Part shown: positions 24,001-35,485 of the stretch, in pieces | How the letters are laid out: each line of letters begins with the position of its first letter | How positions within the stretch are numbered: position 1 is the stretch's first letter | NCBI GenBank assembly: GCA_028564705.1 | Contig: JAPXFQ010002841.1 | Coordinates: forward strand, 706,001-770,000 | DNA: 64,000 bases | Source: Apricaphanius iberus | Lineage: Eukaryota > Chordata > Actinopteri > Cyprinodontiformes > Aphaniidae | Direction of reading: 5' to 3' | The notes under the pieces: model-generated | Database searches by the model: none | What the model was told of the DNA's origin: nothing | Seen by the model: the letters and a program-made list of their open reading frames with translations, nothing else | Translations under genes and position numbers: made by a program

Positions 24001-27000
24001 ATATCATCAAGAAACAAAACCACTAGAACCACTACATCCTCTGCTGCACTGCTGAGTAGAGAACCCAACTATATTTCTGATAAATGCACTAGAGAAGCCC
24101 AAATTAATCGGCCTGGGGTCTATAATGACCAATTTTCCTTTAATTGGCTGTAATTGATCAGATCTGAGCCTGAAAAGAGATTTCCCTCATTCAAAAAACC
24201 CTGAATGCAAAGGAAAATGATGAGGCTCATACCTTTTGATGCATAACTGAGGATAATTTTTATGTTAGCCTCAAAACCATCTAGCATTATTAAGAAAAAG
24301 CACTTTCTCTTTTTTATGCTAGTGACCATGAAGTTCTGGATTAATCAAAGTTGGACATATCTAAAGTCATAAAATAACAACTGAATTCACTACTTTAATA
24401 CATTTACACTGTTCTTTATCCTTCAGGCAAAAACAAGGGGAAAACAAAGTAGTGGAACATTGACACAAATAACTTGCTTCTCCTTCCTCATGTTTGTGTG
24501 TTTAGGGGAAAAAATTGAATCAGTCAAAAGTGGAATCCAGAAGAAACAAAAGGTTAGAGCAGCTTGTTTCAGATTTTGGCAAATAATTTTATTGCATTTT
24601 TTTTTGTTTTTTTTACCCCCTTAACCTCCTCGTGCGTTTTTTTGCGCAAGCAGGCGTGTTTTTGTAAATAATTTTGGCTGTGCTAATGCAATTTATGTAA
24701 TTTTTTCTGAGGTTGTGTATTTTTTGGGAACTTAACAAAAAGTATAAAATTATTTTACTTACGCCATTTAATATAATGCTGGCGTCATTAAGTAGCGTTT
24801 TTCCTCCTCAGTCATTTTTTTGCGCCATTGACTCCCATGTAAACTATATATTTATAATAAGCCTAAATATGAGCATAAATAGTTTTTTTCCATATTCTGT
24901 TTGGGTTTCTACAAATGTCACAGACTTAAATTTAAGTTTTTACTGATTTAGATCAGATGGAATATTTTCTCTATTTATGGCAGGGCAATGTCTAAACCTC
25001 CTATTTAGATTGTAGGACTTTTGAGGGGCCTTGCCCTCTGACTGCACAGTGTAACATATATTTCGAGCAAAAACTGTTTGGGTGTATTTTAGAGATGTCA
25101 TACAATAATGTGCATGTGTGAGTTAAAATATTTTGGTATGCATTTTTGTGCAGTTGTCCTCCAAAATTTAGTCCTCATGTAAAAGTAAAAATCAGCAAAT
25201 GGTCTGAAAACCACCATTTTATACATGTTTTCTGTGTGGCCTTGTGCACCTGTGCATCCATGTAAAGTTCAAAGTGCTTCATAATTCTTCAGATGAAAGA
25301 CTTGTGTTTACTTTTTCAGAAGGTTAGAGTGGGTGGGGGGACTGGTCTGTGTGGGGGGGGGGGGGTTTGTTTTATGTACTCTGGTCATATTTTATATTTT
25401 CATCAATGCCTTGCTGTATATGAAAAATCATTCAATATGCTGCAAAAATTCTAAAACATACCAAGATATTTACTGTTGCATATCATAATATCAACATCTA
25501 AAAAGCAGATGCAAGCATTTAATCTGAGCATGAGAACAAGATTCTCATGGATTAACTTCAAAGACGCAGGCTAGAGAATAAACAAAAAACAACACTTGAG
25601 CGGCTAGGTTTGTTTACACAGGTGTCCTGGCTGAAACAAAGCTTATATACCTGAGTCAGATAAAGTTTTATATTTCTTACCTAAATCACCATGAGATAAG
25701 GTACAACGCAGTTGAAGCCCTAGAATTTTTGTGGGAATTTAATGAGGATGCTGCGCAAACTTCATCCACGGAGGACAGCACTTCTGATGAAGTGGATGAT
25801 GAAACATTTGCTCCGGTGCCTGATTGTGATGAGGAAGCAGAAGATGATTCAGGTGAGGAGATGGAGGACATAATAATCAATCACACAAATACAAAGGGAA
25901 GAAGAAGTTGCGCCAACTGGGTTGATGTTGATCCGTGGAGCTCCGTGCTTTTCTCGGGCTGCTCATTCTAGCTGGAGTGCATCGCTCCCGGGGTGAGTCC
26001 ACTAAAAGTCTCTGGGAGGAGAAGACCGGGAGGCCAGTTTTCAGTGTGTCTGGTGGGAACAGTGCGGCGCAACAAGCCAGAGTTGCCGCCACAGCTGCTA
26101 CAAATGAGGGGGAGGGAGCTCCAATCATCCCTTTTTTGCTTCGCTTCTACCACCACCGCCGTTACCTTCCAAAGCGTGGCCGGAACGTGCTCCTCATTAG
26201 CACTAAACACCTGCAGGCAGAGGTCCAGGAGGAGCCGCAGAAAAAGCCAAACATAATTCTGGACTACAATCGCTGCAAAGGGGCAGTTGACAACTTGGAT
26301 AAGGTAGGGTATTTATTCTATTTTTTGTATAATTCATTAACCTATATTTACATATTATTTTTTAAAGTTCTGAAATGTATTTTATTTTACTCCAGCTCAT
26401 TGCTACGTACACCTGCCGCTGCAAAACCCCACGTTGGCCCATGTCAACATTATAGATGTGAGCGCCTACAACGCCCTGGTCTTGTGGCTGTCCATAAAAC
26501 CGGCCTGGAACCTACCAAAAAATAACTTTCGAAGAAGGCTCTTCTTGGAGGAGCTCGGGAGCTCCTTGGTGAAGCCAGCCATGGCAAGGCGTACATACTT
26601 GCCACGCACCCCCTACGCTTCGGCTTTGGTGCAGGCTCAGCAGTCTGTGCTGTCGGTTCCAGCCCAGGGACAGAAGGGAAGGAAGAAATGCCATCTCTGC
26701 AAAGGGAAGAGGTCCTTGCATGCACGCTTTTGCAGCAAATGTAGAGTTGCCGTGTGCAAAGAGCATGCAATTGTTCTTTGCTCTACCTGCAGCCAATAGA
26801 GCCCCCCCATACACACACGCGCCCCCCCACCCTCCGCAAACACCCCCCCCACACACGCATACCCACTAACATACACACACACGACTGTTCTTTGTGTTCT
26901 AATAAACTGTTCAACTGGCTATGCTTGCATGAGCATTTTTTTGTGCATTTGGAGGAACGTCACAATTTTTGAAAATTTTAAAATCACAATATATTTTTAT

Positions 27001-30000
27001 GCCCATTTGTAATACTCCAAGAGTCTGACAATCCACCCCTAAAACATTTGCTCTACATATTGCACACAAAAAATTATTTAATATTTTCCTTTTTTTCACA
27101 TTTTTGACACTCCAGATTTTAATTATAAACCAGGCAATAAATGGGTCAAATCTGAAAAACACCCAAATATTTTTATATATTTTCTTACTATTGAAGCTAA
27201 GGATGAAATTCATGTAAAAAAAAAGGGACTTATGATACATTATATAATTTTATTTACACATAAGTCTCCAATGCATCTTTTTGTGCACAAGGAGTAAAAA
27301 CGCTATAAATATTTTTGGAGGTTATGAGGGTTAAACAGCCATTTTTTGAATATGCAACATCTGCAGATTCACATTTTTTGGTCCCATAAGTTTGATTGCA
27401 TTTACATCTCCAGAAATGCTACACTCGATGCATGCTGCTGGAAAGTGACCGGGGATGTTTTTGTTATTTATTTAGCAGAGATATTTTTGTTCAGCAGACT
27501 GAAGCTGAGTCATGGCCCAGGCAGCTGTAAGTCTACCTTAAATAGCCAAAAACTCCCAACAATACCACATCTGGGGCCCAAAACTGTCAGATACAATACA
27601 TGTTAATAAAGATACAAATCAATGATTTCCTAAAAATGCTGCAATATTCACTTGTATCAAAAGAAAAAGATTTGAGTTCATTAAACATCGACTCTCGTAG
27701 GATTATTATATAGAAAGAAAAAGGATTACGACTTCTGGTGCTACCTAAATGTGTGACGCTTATAAGGAATTTAAAACTATGCCAACTAAAACACAGCACT
27801 GTGGGAATAAACCATATATGGCATACTGTTCAAATGCAGCAGTGCCGACATGGGGGGAAAGAAAACGTCTGTAACTTTGATTCTCATCTATTCTTCTGCC
27901 ATTTCCTGCCAACTGAAGACTCTCTGAGGACTATGCAACTCTAACTACGACTAGAAGACTTCATTTCAGACAAAAAAGGCCTGGTGTCATAAATGGTGGA
28001 CTTATAAAGGGATAAGGTTATACAACATTTGAAATCAAGGTCATGAAATCCTGTTGCATTGGCAGACATGTCATCTCTATCTCTAGATAAGGAATTTAGT
28101 TGCTGTTGTGGGAGACAGTGCCTGACATGTAAGCAAACTAAAACCATAAAAACCACAAAAATTAAACATCTGTAGCTTTTCTAAAAGTTTAATTCTAAGG
28201 CATTTGGATATTGGGGTTCAGGTAAAGCTGGTTTTCATTCATTTACACCACATGTGGACAGCTACACTCTAAAGGTTCGCCTGGAATCCCAAAAATCCCA
28301 CATCACCTGCCACACAGACAGATCGGCTGAGCTCCAAATGTTTTAATCACAGTGTGTCAAAGGAAAATATAAAACTTGAGCCAAAACACCGCACACAAGC
28401 CTAACATGCTAAAATCAAACAAGCATTTTGTACATGCATATTTCTAATTAACTGCAGGAAAAAACAAATTAATATTTTAAAGTTGAAATTAACTAATACA
28501 ATAAGGGTATGAAACGAATTATAATGCGCTTGAATAATTTTGTATTGTTTATTTACTCATTTTCTGTACAAAAGATAATCAAAGCTCATTAAACCCCAAC
28601 ATCTAATTGGTTAATGCCTAGCCAGGGTTAACACTGCTGTCAGTGGAGAGTGACTAATTAGTAAAGCGGAAGCAGATTAAAATCAATGCATGAAATGCAG
28701 ATGGTCTAAATAACTTGTAGTTAGTCTTTGCCCTGACATATAATGAATATTTACTGGTTTCAATATTTACCAGGGCTGCAATGATACCACATTTTTAACC
28801 CTCTAGGCGCCAAAGTCGCAATATTGCTAAAAGCAACATTGCTGACTTTAACGAGCCACAGCTAGAGATAGGGCCACTAATTTAATTACTAATTTACATC
28901 AGGAGATGGCGGACATGTGTACCTTTAATCTTGGACACCTTTTTGGGTGTGTTACCATGGAAACTTTTGGAGTAAATCGGCCTTTAAGTCAGCGCCGCGA
29001 GCGGGGGACGCGAGGTACAGCTGCTGCGGTCACAGTATAGAGAACGCGACTTTTGGAAAGATAAAACTTATGAGGCAGAGATGTCGGAGTTCCCCGCCGT
29101 AAAGTATTGGCTTATTCAGATTCTGAAGAGAAATATTTACCTCTGATCTGTTCAGTTGTCCCGGGAGAAAGTGAAACTAAAATGTCCCGCAGCAACAGCC
29201 AGTCCCGTTTCGCCATGACGCTCCAAAAGCAGCAACATTCCAGCTCTGCATCACGTTCTCCCGGTGAGAGAAAGGTATGTGTTCGGGTAGCAAGGTGGTC
29301 ATCACAACGCTAATTGTGACCGAGGTGGGAGGGATGTAAAAATCAGTGGAAATAATAGCAGATGCGATCGAAAACAGGAGAGAAAAAAGACCGCTTATAA
29401 GCGAGTAAACAGCAGTAAAGTTCTCTGTCCCGCTGCAAGTGAGGATGATGATGATGATTTTGGCGAGGTTTGCTTGACAGATGAGGAAGAGTAGGATCAC
29501 CAGTGGATCAGACAATTTGATGAGCCTGTTAGTTATTTTTGGGACGGATCTGTAAAATTCTGTGGCCAATATTTTCTTTCTGTTGATTTTATATAGTGAA
29601 TAGAGTAACGAGCCACATAAGAAAGGACATAAACAGATATATCCACCTGTTCTTGAAAAAAAAGCCAAAAAAATGAAACCTATAGATGTAGAAAATACAT
29701 ATATAGAAAAATCTAAATAAAAAAATACAATTATTGATGGAAAAAAAAGTTTTAAACAATGTCAAAAAGCAAAAAATTGTAAAATTCATGCAATCCAATA
29801 GTGCCAACGCCTGATGACGTCACAATATGCAAATTAGATGTGTGATTTTGCTCCTATCACAAACTTCGGATCATACTGAAGATTTTTCTAATTTACAGTG
29901 TACCTTTATCTATAACCATATGAAAGCTACAACATTTTGAACTAGTGATATCAAAATGGAATATTTTATAGGAAAAAAAACCCGGCGCCTAGAGGGTTAT

Positions 30001-33000
30001 AACAGATACCGATACTTGGATCCGAGTATTTGCTGATATGGAGTACCAATGCCGATACTTTTACCACACAAAAAAGGCAATGAACTGGAAGGCAGGATTT
30101 ATTTTGTTCTGTGCTTGTTACAACAAATTATGGTTAATTAGTTTTAAAAAATTATAATAATTACCATAAAACTAAAATTTAAAGTGAAAAATATTTTCTG
30201 TCAAATTATTGTAGCTTCCCTTTTTTAAGTATCAGTTCATGGCATCGGTTAACTAACCGATAAGAGTACATCAGAATGGTATAAACCCTGATGGCGGTAT
30301 CGGTACATCCCTACTATTTACCTGATTAAATATGCATCCACTTGTTTATGCATTTACACTAATGTAGGAAATTTTCATTTAGTCTCAAATGATACATAAT
30401 ATTCACTAAATAGGTAAAAAATGTTTTGAATTGTGGGATTTCTGGCACTCAATACAGATGCATCAAATCTTATACATGCAGGATTGACGCAGGTTAACAT
30501 ATGAGCGGCCACAGACAGTCACCCTGCTGGGTGCAGAGGAATGGGGGGTCAGATTGTAAAAGGAAAAGAGACCAAGGTTCACTCGTTCTTTTCATCCTCA
30601 GTTCATCTCCTCTGTGGTAACCTACTTCCTAAATGTGACTCATGGTTTTTCTTTTCAATTTGTGGCTCCTTTCACACTCCATCATCATCATTTTTCAACC
30701 GACTGCGCGTCCCCAAAGACTAGACTCAACTCATTATAGAGTAATGCGTGGAACATTTTTGAGAAACTAGAACAGGCTACCCAGTTCCACTAAAATTACT
30801 GTTATCCATGAACCCTGCTGTACTGTCACTGTCTCGGCACAAATGAGTGCATCACTGCAAACATGAGCAGATTCCTCTGTCATGTGGGTGAAAGATGATT
30901 TTAGGGGGGCGGGTAGTGGATTTCTTTCCTCCTTTCCTCTTTGTGTGTGCGTGTGTGTTTGGGGGGTGGTAAAGAGCTCAGGAATGCAGCCCTGGTGCAG
31001 AACGACAAGGCAGAGATAGAACAGGGGGAGGGGGTGAAGTGGCAGAAGTCACGGCTACTGAGACAATAACAGCTGACCTGATCCCTGTATTTGCCGTCTA
31101 AACACAAAGGATGAGCCGTGTGTTTCTACGAGACGTGTGCCAGGTGTTTATGAGGACATACTTACAGCCATGGTAGGAGGCAGGGGAACCCTCTGATCTG
31201 CCATATTCTTCGCTGTAGGAGGTGGAGAGGTTGGGCTGAGACGAGCCTCGGCCAAAACCCATCTGAGTGCTGCCTGTGGACACCTGGGCCATACGCTCCT
31301 TAGTCTTCAAAGCCTGAGACCTAGTGAGACAGAAATAAGAAATATTCATATGGTTTTGACCCCTGCCAATTAAAATCCGAGTAGGGGAGGTAGTCAAACA
31401 GGAGACAGTATGACAGCTTCTCTTCTATGAACTGAAATTAGGAAACTTCTAATATAAACTTTAGTTAATTTTCAGAAAAAAAAAAGAAAAAAAAATCACC
31501 TTTTTAAATATCTCAGATATTTCTACTGTACAACAAAAAATGATTGATGGACAAATTATAAAAAAGGGGACACCAAGGGTTGGCCAGATGATGAATGAAT
31601 GAATGAAAAGTTATATAGACCGACTTGTAGCGGGCAATATAAAAAGGTATAAGGTAGAAATGATAAATGTAGCCAAATCTAGAGGCTTTGACTATACCAG
31701 TTACACATTTTGATTATGTCATCAAGCTGTGTTTACATACCTCATGTACACAAGGAGGATATATACTGAAGTTCAGTGTTTGACTTGCTCTAAATATGGC
31801 AGCATTTTTAATTCATATATATGAAGGTTTGTTGTGCTAAAATAATTTCATGAATAAGTAACCAGGAAAGCAGAGAATTATGAACTTTATTTTAATTATA
31901 TTTAGCTTTTATTTACGTGGTGAGAATTTTTTGCTCTGCATTAGTTTAGAAAAATACAGATTTTTTTATTAAATGCATCTTACACAATAAATATTTTTAA
32001 ATTGCATTCTTAACCTTTTTGAAGTTGTTTTTCTGTTGCAATGCATCAGTAGTGATAATGTTCATGAGAAGTCATTTTGACATAGATAAATGTAAAAAAA
32101 AAATAATATCGCAATACATATCGTTACAGCACATGCTTTATTATCACAATATAGATCTGAGGCCATATCGCCCAGCCCTAAGACCGACCATACAGATGGA
32201 CGAAGAAATGGATTCATTAACTAAACACTGATGAAGAGATAGAAAAACAGTCCAGTGCCTTGGCGATGGACTGATCAAAAAAATCGATGGCTTGATTTAA
32301 AAAGTAAGGAATGAATTAATCTTAAGGAATGCAAATATGTTTGTTGGGTTTCTTTTCCCAATGAGGAGCCTAAGTCATGTTAATCTATTTCTGGGCCATG
32401 GATTCTCTATGGTCAAAAAATATGAATGAGAGTCAACTGAGCAATAAAACATATTTACCAATCTTGTTGAAATGCGCCCTGGATTTATCATACGTCTGTG
32501 AATTTTAAAGACATGTTTTGATGCCGACAAAGTGCTAATTTTCAACAGGCTACAAAATTGACTTTAGGTTTTGTATAAAAACATGTAGTGGACTACAACT
32601 TCAGACGTGCCTTGATGGCTTCTCTCCGTCAAAAATGTCCCAGAATACAGAGCGGTAGGAGCCGGCAACAGCTACTTTGGGGGTAGATTTCTATTTTAAA
32701 TGTAAGTCAACGAATTTTAACCATCGGGCTTATATCAAAAATGTTATCTTTTTTTATTTATTTATTATTCTTTTTTTTTTTTATCCAAAGCAGTTATATA
32801 TGGTTGGTTAAGTGGCTACCAGGTAGTAATTCGCTTGCACATTTGATTTAACTGACATATAAAGAAAAAAAAGGAAAACTCTTGTTATACATTTCCAGTT
32901 CCATGGTTGAAGTAATATTACTACGCTACAATGCTACTACGATGGGCGGGACGTAAACAGAGCACGTAAGCCGGCAGCCGCGGTCACGTAAGGCTAGTCT

Positions 33001-35485
33001 GTTCCAAACCGTTTTTTGACCAAGGAAGGACAGTGTTCTCGTAAGCAAGGCGCCTTGACATTGAGAAACACTAACAATCTGGCCATGTGGAAAGTGGGAG
33101 CCATTCTGGTAGAGCAACAGTTGGTGGAGTGAGAGCCAGCATGCGGAAGAAGCTCTTCAAGGTCTTGGTAAGCATTTCAAGCGCTGCCGAGTTTATACTT
33201 CTCCGTCAGCAAATTTTCACCCAGACATATCGACAGAGGTTTTCCGTTTATAGTCCTCCGTTTCTGCCTCTCCACTGTTGGTTTTTCAACAATGCAAAGC
33301 AATTATCCACCAGGACAGCAGGGGGTGCTAATGTCTCATGGCCGGTCTGCCTACCATTGCAGTGTCGTTTCTGGTTAACTAGAGTTTATTTTCATCATAT
33401 TGTGAATGCATTTCCCCCTCAATGAGCAATGGACGACAGAAAGTAAGTTTTGTTTGAGCTGGAAAGATTTTTACTAGAAGTGCAGCTCATAGACTACTCT
33501 AAAAACTCATGTAAACAAACAAATCTGTCTTTTTTGTTGTTTCTCTTCACCTTGTGTTCAAAATCACTAAAAAACCATATTAGATAAATTATCCTTTCAA
33601 TATAAAGCATGCAGTGCCCAAACGCTGCATTGACTACTGATTACATCGACTATTGAGTACCTTTCTGGTGAAAATGACGTTACGTCAATCCATTTCGACG
33701 TAGAAGTATAAACTAGGTTTCAGTCGGAGGAGATACCGACCCATGCAGTGCCATTAGCCGTTGACACAAGGGTTGTCTGTCACTCACACAAGAACGCACA
33801 GAATAAAGTCCAAATTTTTTTTGTATCCGTGGAACGCAACAGAGAGTACGTCTGTAATTTGGTCAGCCCATCAGCCTCATGTCATTTTACCAGAACGATG
33901 CTCAAAAGTTGAATAATCAGTAGTCACTGCAGCTTTTAAATCATAATTATAAATCAAAATGACATGAGAAACAGTGGAAACACACACATCATTAGCTATC
34001 ATTTAAATGGAAGTACATCTGTGTTTTTCCGGGCGCAAGTTAGGCAGACCAGAAAATAACTTATATTGCTCCATTGACTTTCGTTCTTTTTTTAAGTCAG
34101 GGGACCCATGGGCCGACAGGAAGGGGAGGAGACCGCTGCTCCCTATATTCACAAAAACATGGTAAACACTTAAATCACATTCCAGACCATCTTTGGAGAC
34201 CTGGATCAAACTGTAATACGGTCAAATCTCTAACCCAGTATAAGAATCAGGAGGTCTAGTTTCTACAAACACTTTGGGAAACCATTAGATCATCTCCTTA
34301 CAGCACAAACTGCTGCCAAAGTAGTTTTATCAAAAGCTACAGCATTTATTTTTTGCCATTCCACCGCTATAAAAATCTTCATTCTGAAAATATTTCCCCA
34401 TCAACACAAGCACCAACAATTCAGGTTCATTGAACCCGTGGCTTTAGCGTCTGGTCTGTTGGCTTATATAGCAGCAGTTTTTGATAAGACATCCTGCCAA
34501 CCCTCCTCAATTTAAAACCATTACAGAAAAATGACTCAAAGATCTGTTGCTGTATGAACGCGGTAGCCAGAAAAACATGGGTTCAGTTAATTTCAGTTTT
34601 ATTTACACAGCCAAGAGCTGCAGACCACAAATCAAGAGAAAGGGCCTCAAATAATAACTGCAGAGAAATGAAGGACGTTTTGATGCATTTCGTTTTTCCC
34701 CAAGAACTGTAACACACACACGAAAAAAGAAGAAATAAAACATTGTGCAGGAGGTCTTTTGATAGAGACACTAATGCTGAATCCAAGATAATGTGAAAGA
34801 ATTACTATAATGTTTCCATTTTTGCATGAAGCAAATGTCCCATATGAATAAACAAATAATAAATTTACAGACCGAAAACTGCGGGATTCTTAATTTTTTA
34901 TATCTGGTGCATTAATCGATGCATCTCTACTATAGATATGAGGCTTTAATGATCGTTTCAGTTTTAATTGTCAACCCAAACAGAAATGCTTTCATCCAGA
35001 TACAGACTGAAGTCCTACAGATTTGCTTTCCTTCTTAATTTGCCACCATATTCTCACCTCTCTCCTTTAAGGCGTTCCTCATCCTTAAGCAGGACCACCA
35101 GCTGCTTGCTCTTCTCTCTGACATTGATGCCCTGATCTTTGCCGTCCTTGTCCACGTACTGGAAGTCCTTGAGCGTCTGGATGGCGAAGATGTTCTCCTT
35201 GCACTGCAGCGCCACCCTCTCCGAGCCCGTCTTTATCAGGTAGTCGAGCAGCGTGAGCGCTTTGTAGACGTGGCGCCAGTTCTTCCCGTGGTCGTTGAGC
35301 CGCTTCCAGATCATGTTCATGATCTCGCTGAAGGCCACCACATTGTAGGTGAGGTCCGCCACCTCGGACATCAGCGAAGACGACGGGCCCCACGGATCGT
35401 TGGACGTGGCCTCTCTGACTTTCTTCTCAGCGTCAGAGTAATTGTTGACCACGTTTTTCATCTGCCGGCGGATGGTGCTTGGCAT
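17740..35485 (-). CDS. epn2: Epsin-2, endocytic clathrin adaptor, nine coding exons
   Basis: Epsins bind PtdIns(4,5)P2 at the plasma membrane, help curve it, and link ubiquitinated cargo to clathrin, AP-2 and EH-domain proteins. Coding exons in transcript order are 35485-35058, 31320-31166, 22816-22704, 22517-22413, 22113-21981, 20989-20840, 20476-20384, 19412-19194 and 18071-17740. All junctions are GT-AG and keep phase, giving 1728 nt and 575 aa. The order is ENTH domain (about residues 1-142), two ubiquitin-interacting motifs (about 210-260), five DPW motifs for AP-2, a clathrin-box-like LFDPLP, and three NPF motifs, the last at the C-terminal end (TNPFLL). Human EPN2 is 584 or 641 aa depending on isoform. 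Paralogues epn1 and epn3 are the alternatives; the GRAP-EPN2-B9D1 order and the block PNAALVNLDSLVTKP favour epn2. Transposons fill the introns but do not touch coding sequence. Confidence 0.95.
19194..19412 (-). CDS. epn2: epn2 exon 9: clathrin-box-like and first NPF motif
   Basis: 219 nt encode residues 393-465. It carries SLDLFDPLP (clathrin-box-like), the strongly conserved RTPESFLGPNAALVNLDSLV, and the first NPF (VNPFLAAS). Phase is 1-1 again. NPF motifs bind EH domains of EPS15 and intersectin. Confidence 0.94.
20384..20476 (-). CDS. epn2: epn2 exon 8: disordered region
   Basis: 93 nt encode residues 362-392 with NFDLFSTSNGTSKEDFSEFD, which matches the EPN2 segment around FELFSNLNGT...DDFSEFD. 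The exon is symmetrical (phase 1-1), so it could be skipped without a frameshift. Confidence 0.92.
20840..20989 (-). CDS. epn2: epn2 exon 7: three DPW motifs
   Basis: 150 nt encode residues 312-361 with ADPWAAPSS, SDPWANSSP and SDPWGSGAG, bringing the total to five DPW motifs. The acceptor is TTCCCAG|GATC and the donor CACTG|GTAGAC, phase 1 on both sides, so skipping this exon would keep the frame. Confidence 0.93.
21303..21370 (+). repeat. Short dispersed repeat
   Basis: CAATTTTACTTGTATAGCAC...CACAAGGTAAATGAAGGTGCTTTACA in epn2 intron 6. A second copy lies at 47519-47578. The consensus is common in fish genomes and is often next to transposons. Confidence 0.65.
21981..22113 (-). CDS. epn2: epn2 exon 6: clathrin-box-like and DPW motifs
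   Basis: 133 nt encode residues 268-311. SSLMDLMDV resembles the clathrin-binding LMDL-type box of epsins. Two DPW motifs (SDPWGMG and ADPWQPYG) flank a low-complexity run of alternating Gly-Ala codons that ends in alanines. DPW motifs bind the AP-2 alpha appendage. The donor is TATG|GTAAAC. Confidence 0.93.
22413..22517 (-). CDS. epn2: epn2 exon 5: second ubiquitin-interacting motif
   Basis: 105 nt encode residues 233-267. EERLRRGDDLRLQMALEESK is the second UIM, followed by a lysine-rich stretch KLPKKKKE that begins the disordered region. The acceptor is GTTTAG|GAGG and the donor AAGGAG|GTAAAA. Confidence 0.94.
22704..22816 (-). CDS. epn2: epn2 exon 4: first ubiquitin-interacting motif
   Basis: 113 nt encode residues 195-232. 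The segment GEEELQLQLALAMSREAAEQ is a UIM, with its acidic patch followed by the LALAMS core. UIMs recognise ubiquitinated receptors. The acceptor is CTTTCAG|CCAC and the donor GAGCAG|GTATGG. Confidence 0.94.
24621..27334 (+). mobile_element. piggyBac element with decayed transposase
   Basis: TTAA occurs at both edges (24621 and 27331), as expected for piggyBac target sites, with C/T-rich ends pointing inward (CCTCCTCGTG and, inverted, CCCTCATAACC), although the terminal repeat is weak. The interior (about 25.7-26.8 kb) encodes piggyBac transposase pieces in order: an acidic N-terminal region, the ELRAFLGLLILAGVHRSRGE block, the end of the DDE domain, and a C-terminal cysteine-rich zinc finger. 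Size is about 2.7 kb. Confidence 0.75.
25729..26799 (+). pseudogene. piggyBac transposase pseudogene (PGBD-like) with an intron
   Basis: The acidic N-terminus (EDDSGEEMEDI) is at 25729-25890. Frame 25935-26301 has LRAFLGLLILAGVHRSRGES and LWEEKTGRPVF, then jumps through about 30 unrelated residues to KRGRNVLLISTKH and NIILDYNRCKGAVDNLDK. The middle of the DDE domain, with the first two catalytic aspartates, is deleted; the third (in LDYNR) remains. DNLDK meets a GT at 26302 and continues after a CCAG at 26394 with LIATYTCR, which suggests a 93-nt intron. A small deletion near 26444 then shifts the frame. The last part (26450-26799) has IIDVSAYNALVLWL and a CxxC zinc finger ending CSTCSQ. Confidence 0.85.
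28771..30313. mobile_element. hAT element split by a nested piggyBac
   Basis: CAGGGCTGCAATGATACCAC at 28771 and GGTATCGGTACATCCCTA ending at 30313 are inverted ends of a hAT-type element. The 8-bp flanks are ATATTTAC (28763-28770) and CTATTTAC (30314-30321), 7 of 8 identical, as expected for a hAT target duplication. Removing the nested element leaves a MITE of about 340 bp. Confidence 0.8.
28795..30000. mobile_element. Non-autonomous piggyBac nested in the hAT element
   Basis: Perfect 13-bp inverted ends CCCTCTAGGCGCC at 28799-28811 and 29984-29996 are flanked by TTAA on the left and TTAT on the right (one substitution from TTAA). The 1.2 kb interior includes remnants of a piggyBac-type N-terminal frame rich in acidic residues (DDDDDFGEV, 29.4 kb) and no DDE domain. 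Confidence 0.85.
31166..31320 (-). CDS. epn2: epn2 exon 3: linker after ENTH
   Basis: 155 nt encode residues 143-194, including ALKTKERMAQVSTGS and FGRGSSQPNLSTSYSEEYG, which match the EPN2 linker closely. The acceptor is CACTAG|GTCTC and the donor GGCT|GTAAGT. Human EPN2 has an additional alternative exon after this point; no counterpart was recognised in the 8.3 kb intron that follows, so the fish protein matches the shorter human form. Confidence 0.93.
31625..32180. mobile_element. hAT MITE with perfect 8-bp target duplication
   Basis: The left end TTGTAGCGGGCAATAT and the inverted right end TAGGGCTGGGCGATAT align without gaps. AGACCGAC is found immediately outside both ends (31617-31624 and 32181-32188). 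No coding capacity. It lies in epn2 intron 2 and shares an internal segment with 36660-36850. Confidence 0.85.
33187..33716. mobile_element. Candidate MITE with inverted ends
   Basis: GTTTATACTTCTCCGTC near 33190 is inverted as GACGTAGAAGTATAAAC ending near 33715. The 0.53 kb interior is non-coding. No target duplication was resolved. Confidence 0.5.

Larger units (their letters stand above)
22817..31165 (-). other. epn2 intron 3, transposon-rich
   Basis: 8.3 kb between the linker exon and the first UIM exon. It contains a piggyBac element (24.6-27.3 kb) and a hAT element with a nested piggyBac (28.8-30.3 kb). The rest is AT-rich and shows no exon. Confidence 0.8.

Noticed and set aside
24060..24330. 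Possible hAT-like segment in epn2 intron 3
   Set aside because: Ends could not be paired and no duplication was visible.
26450..26882. Several minus-strand frames over the piggyBac C-terminus
   Set aside because: Shadows of the zinc-finger coding strand and adjacent C-rich sequence.
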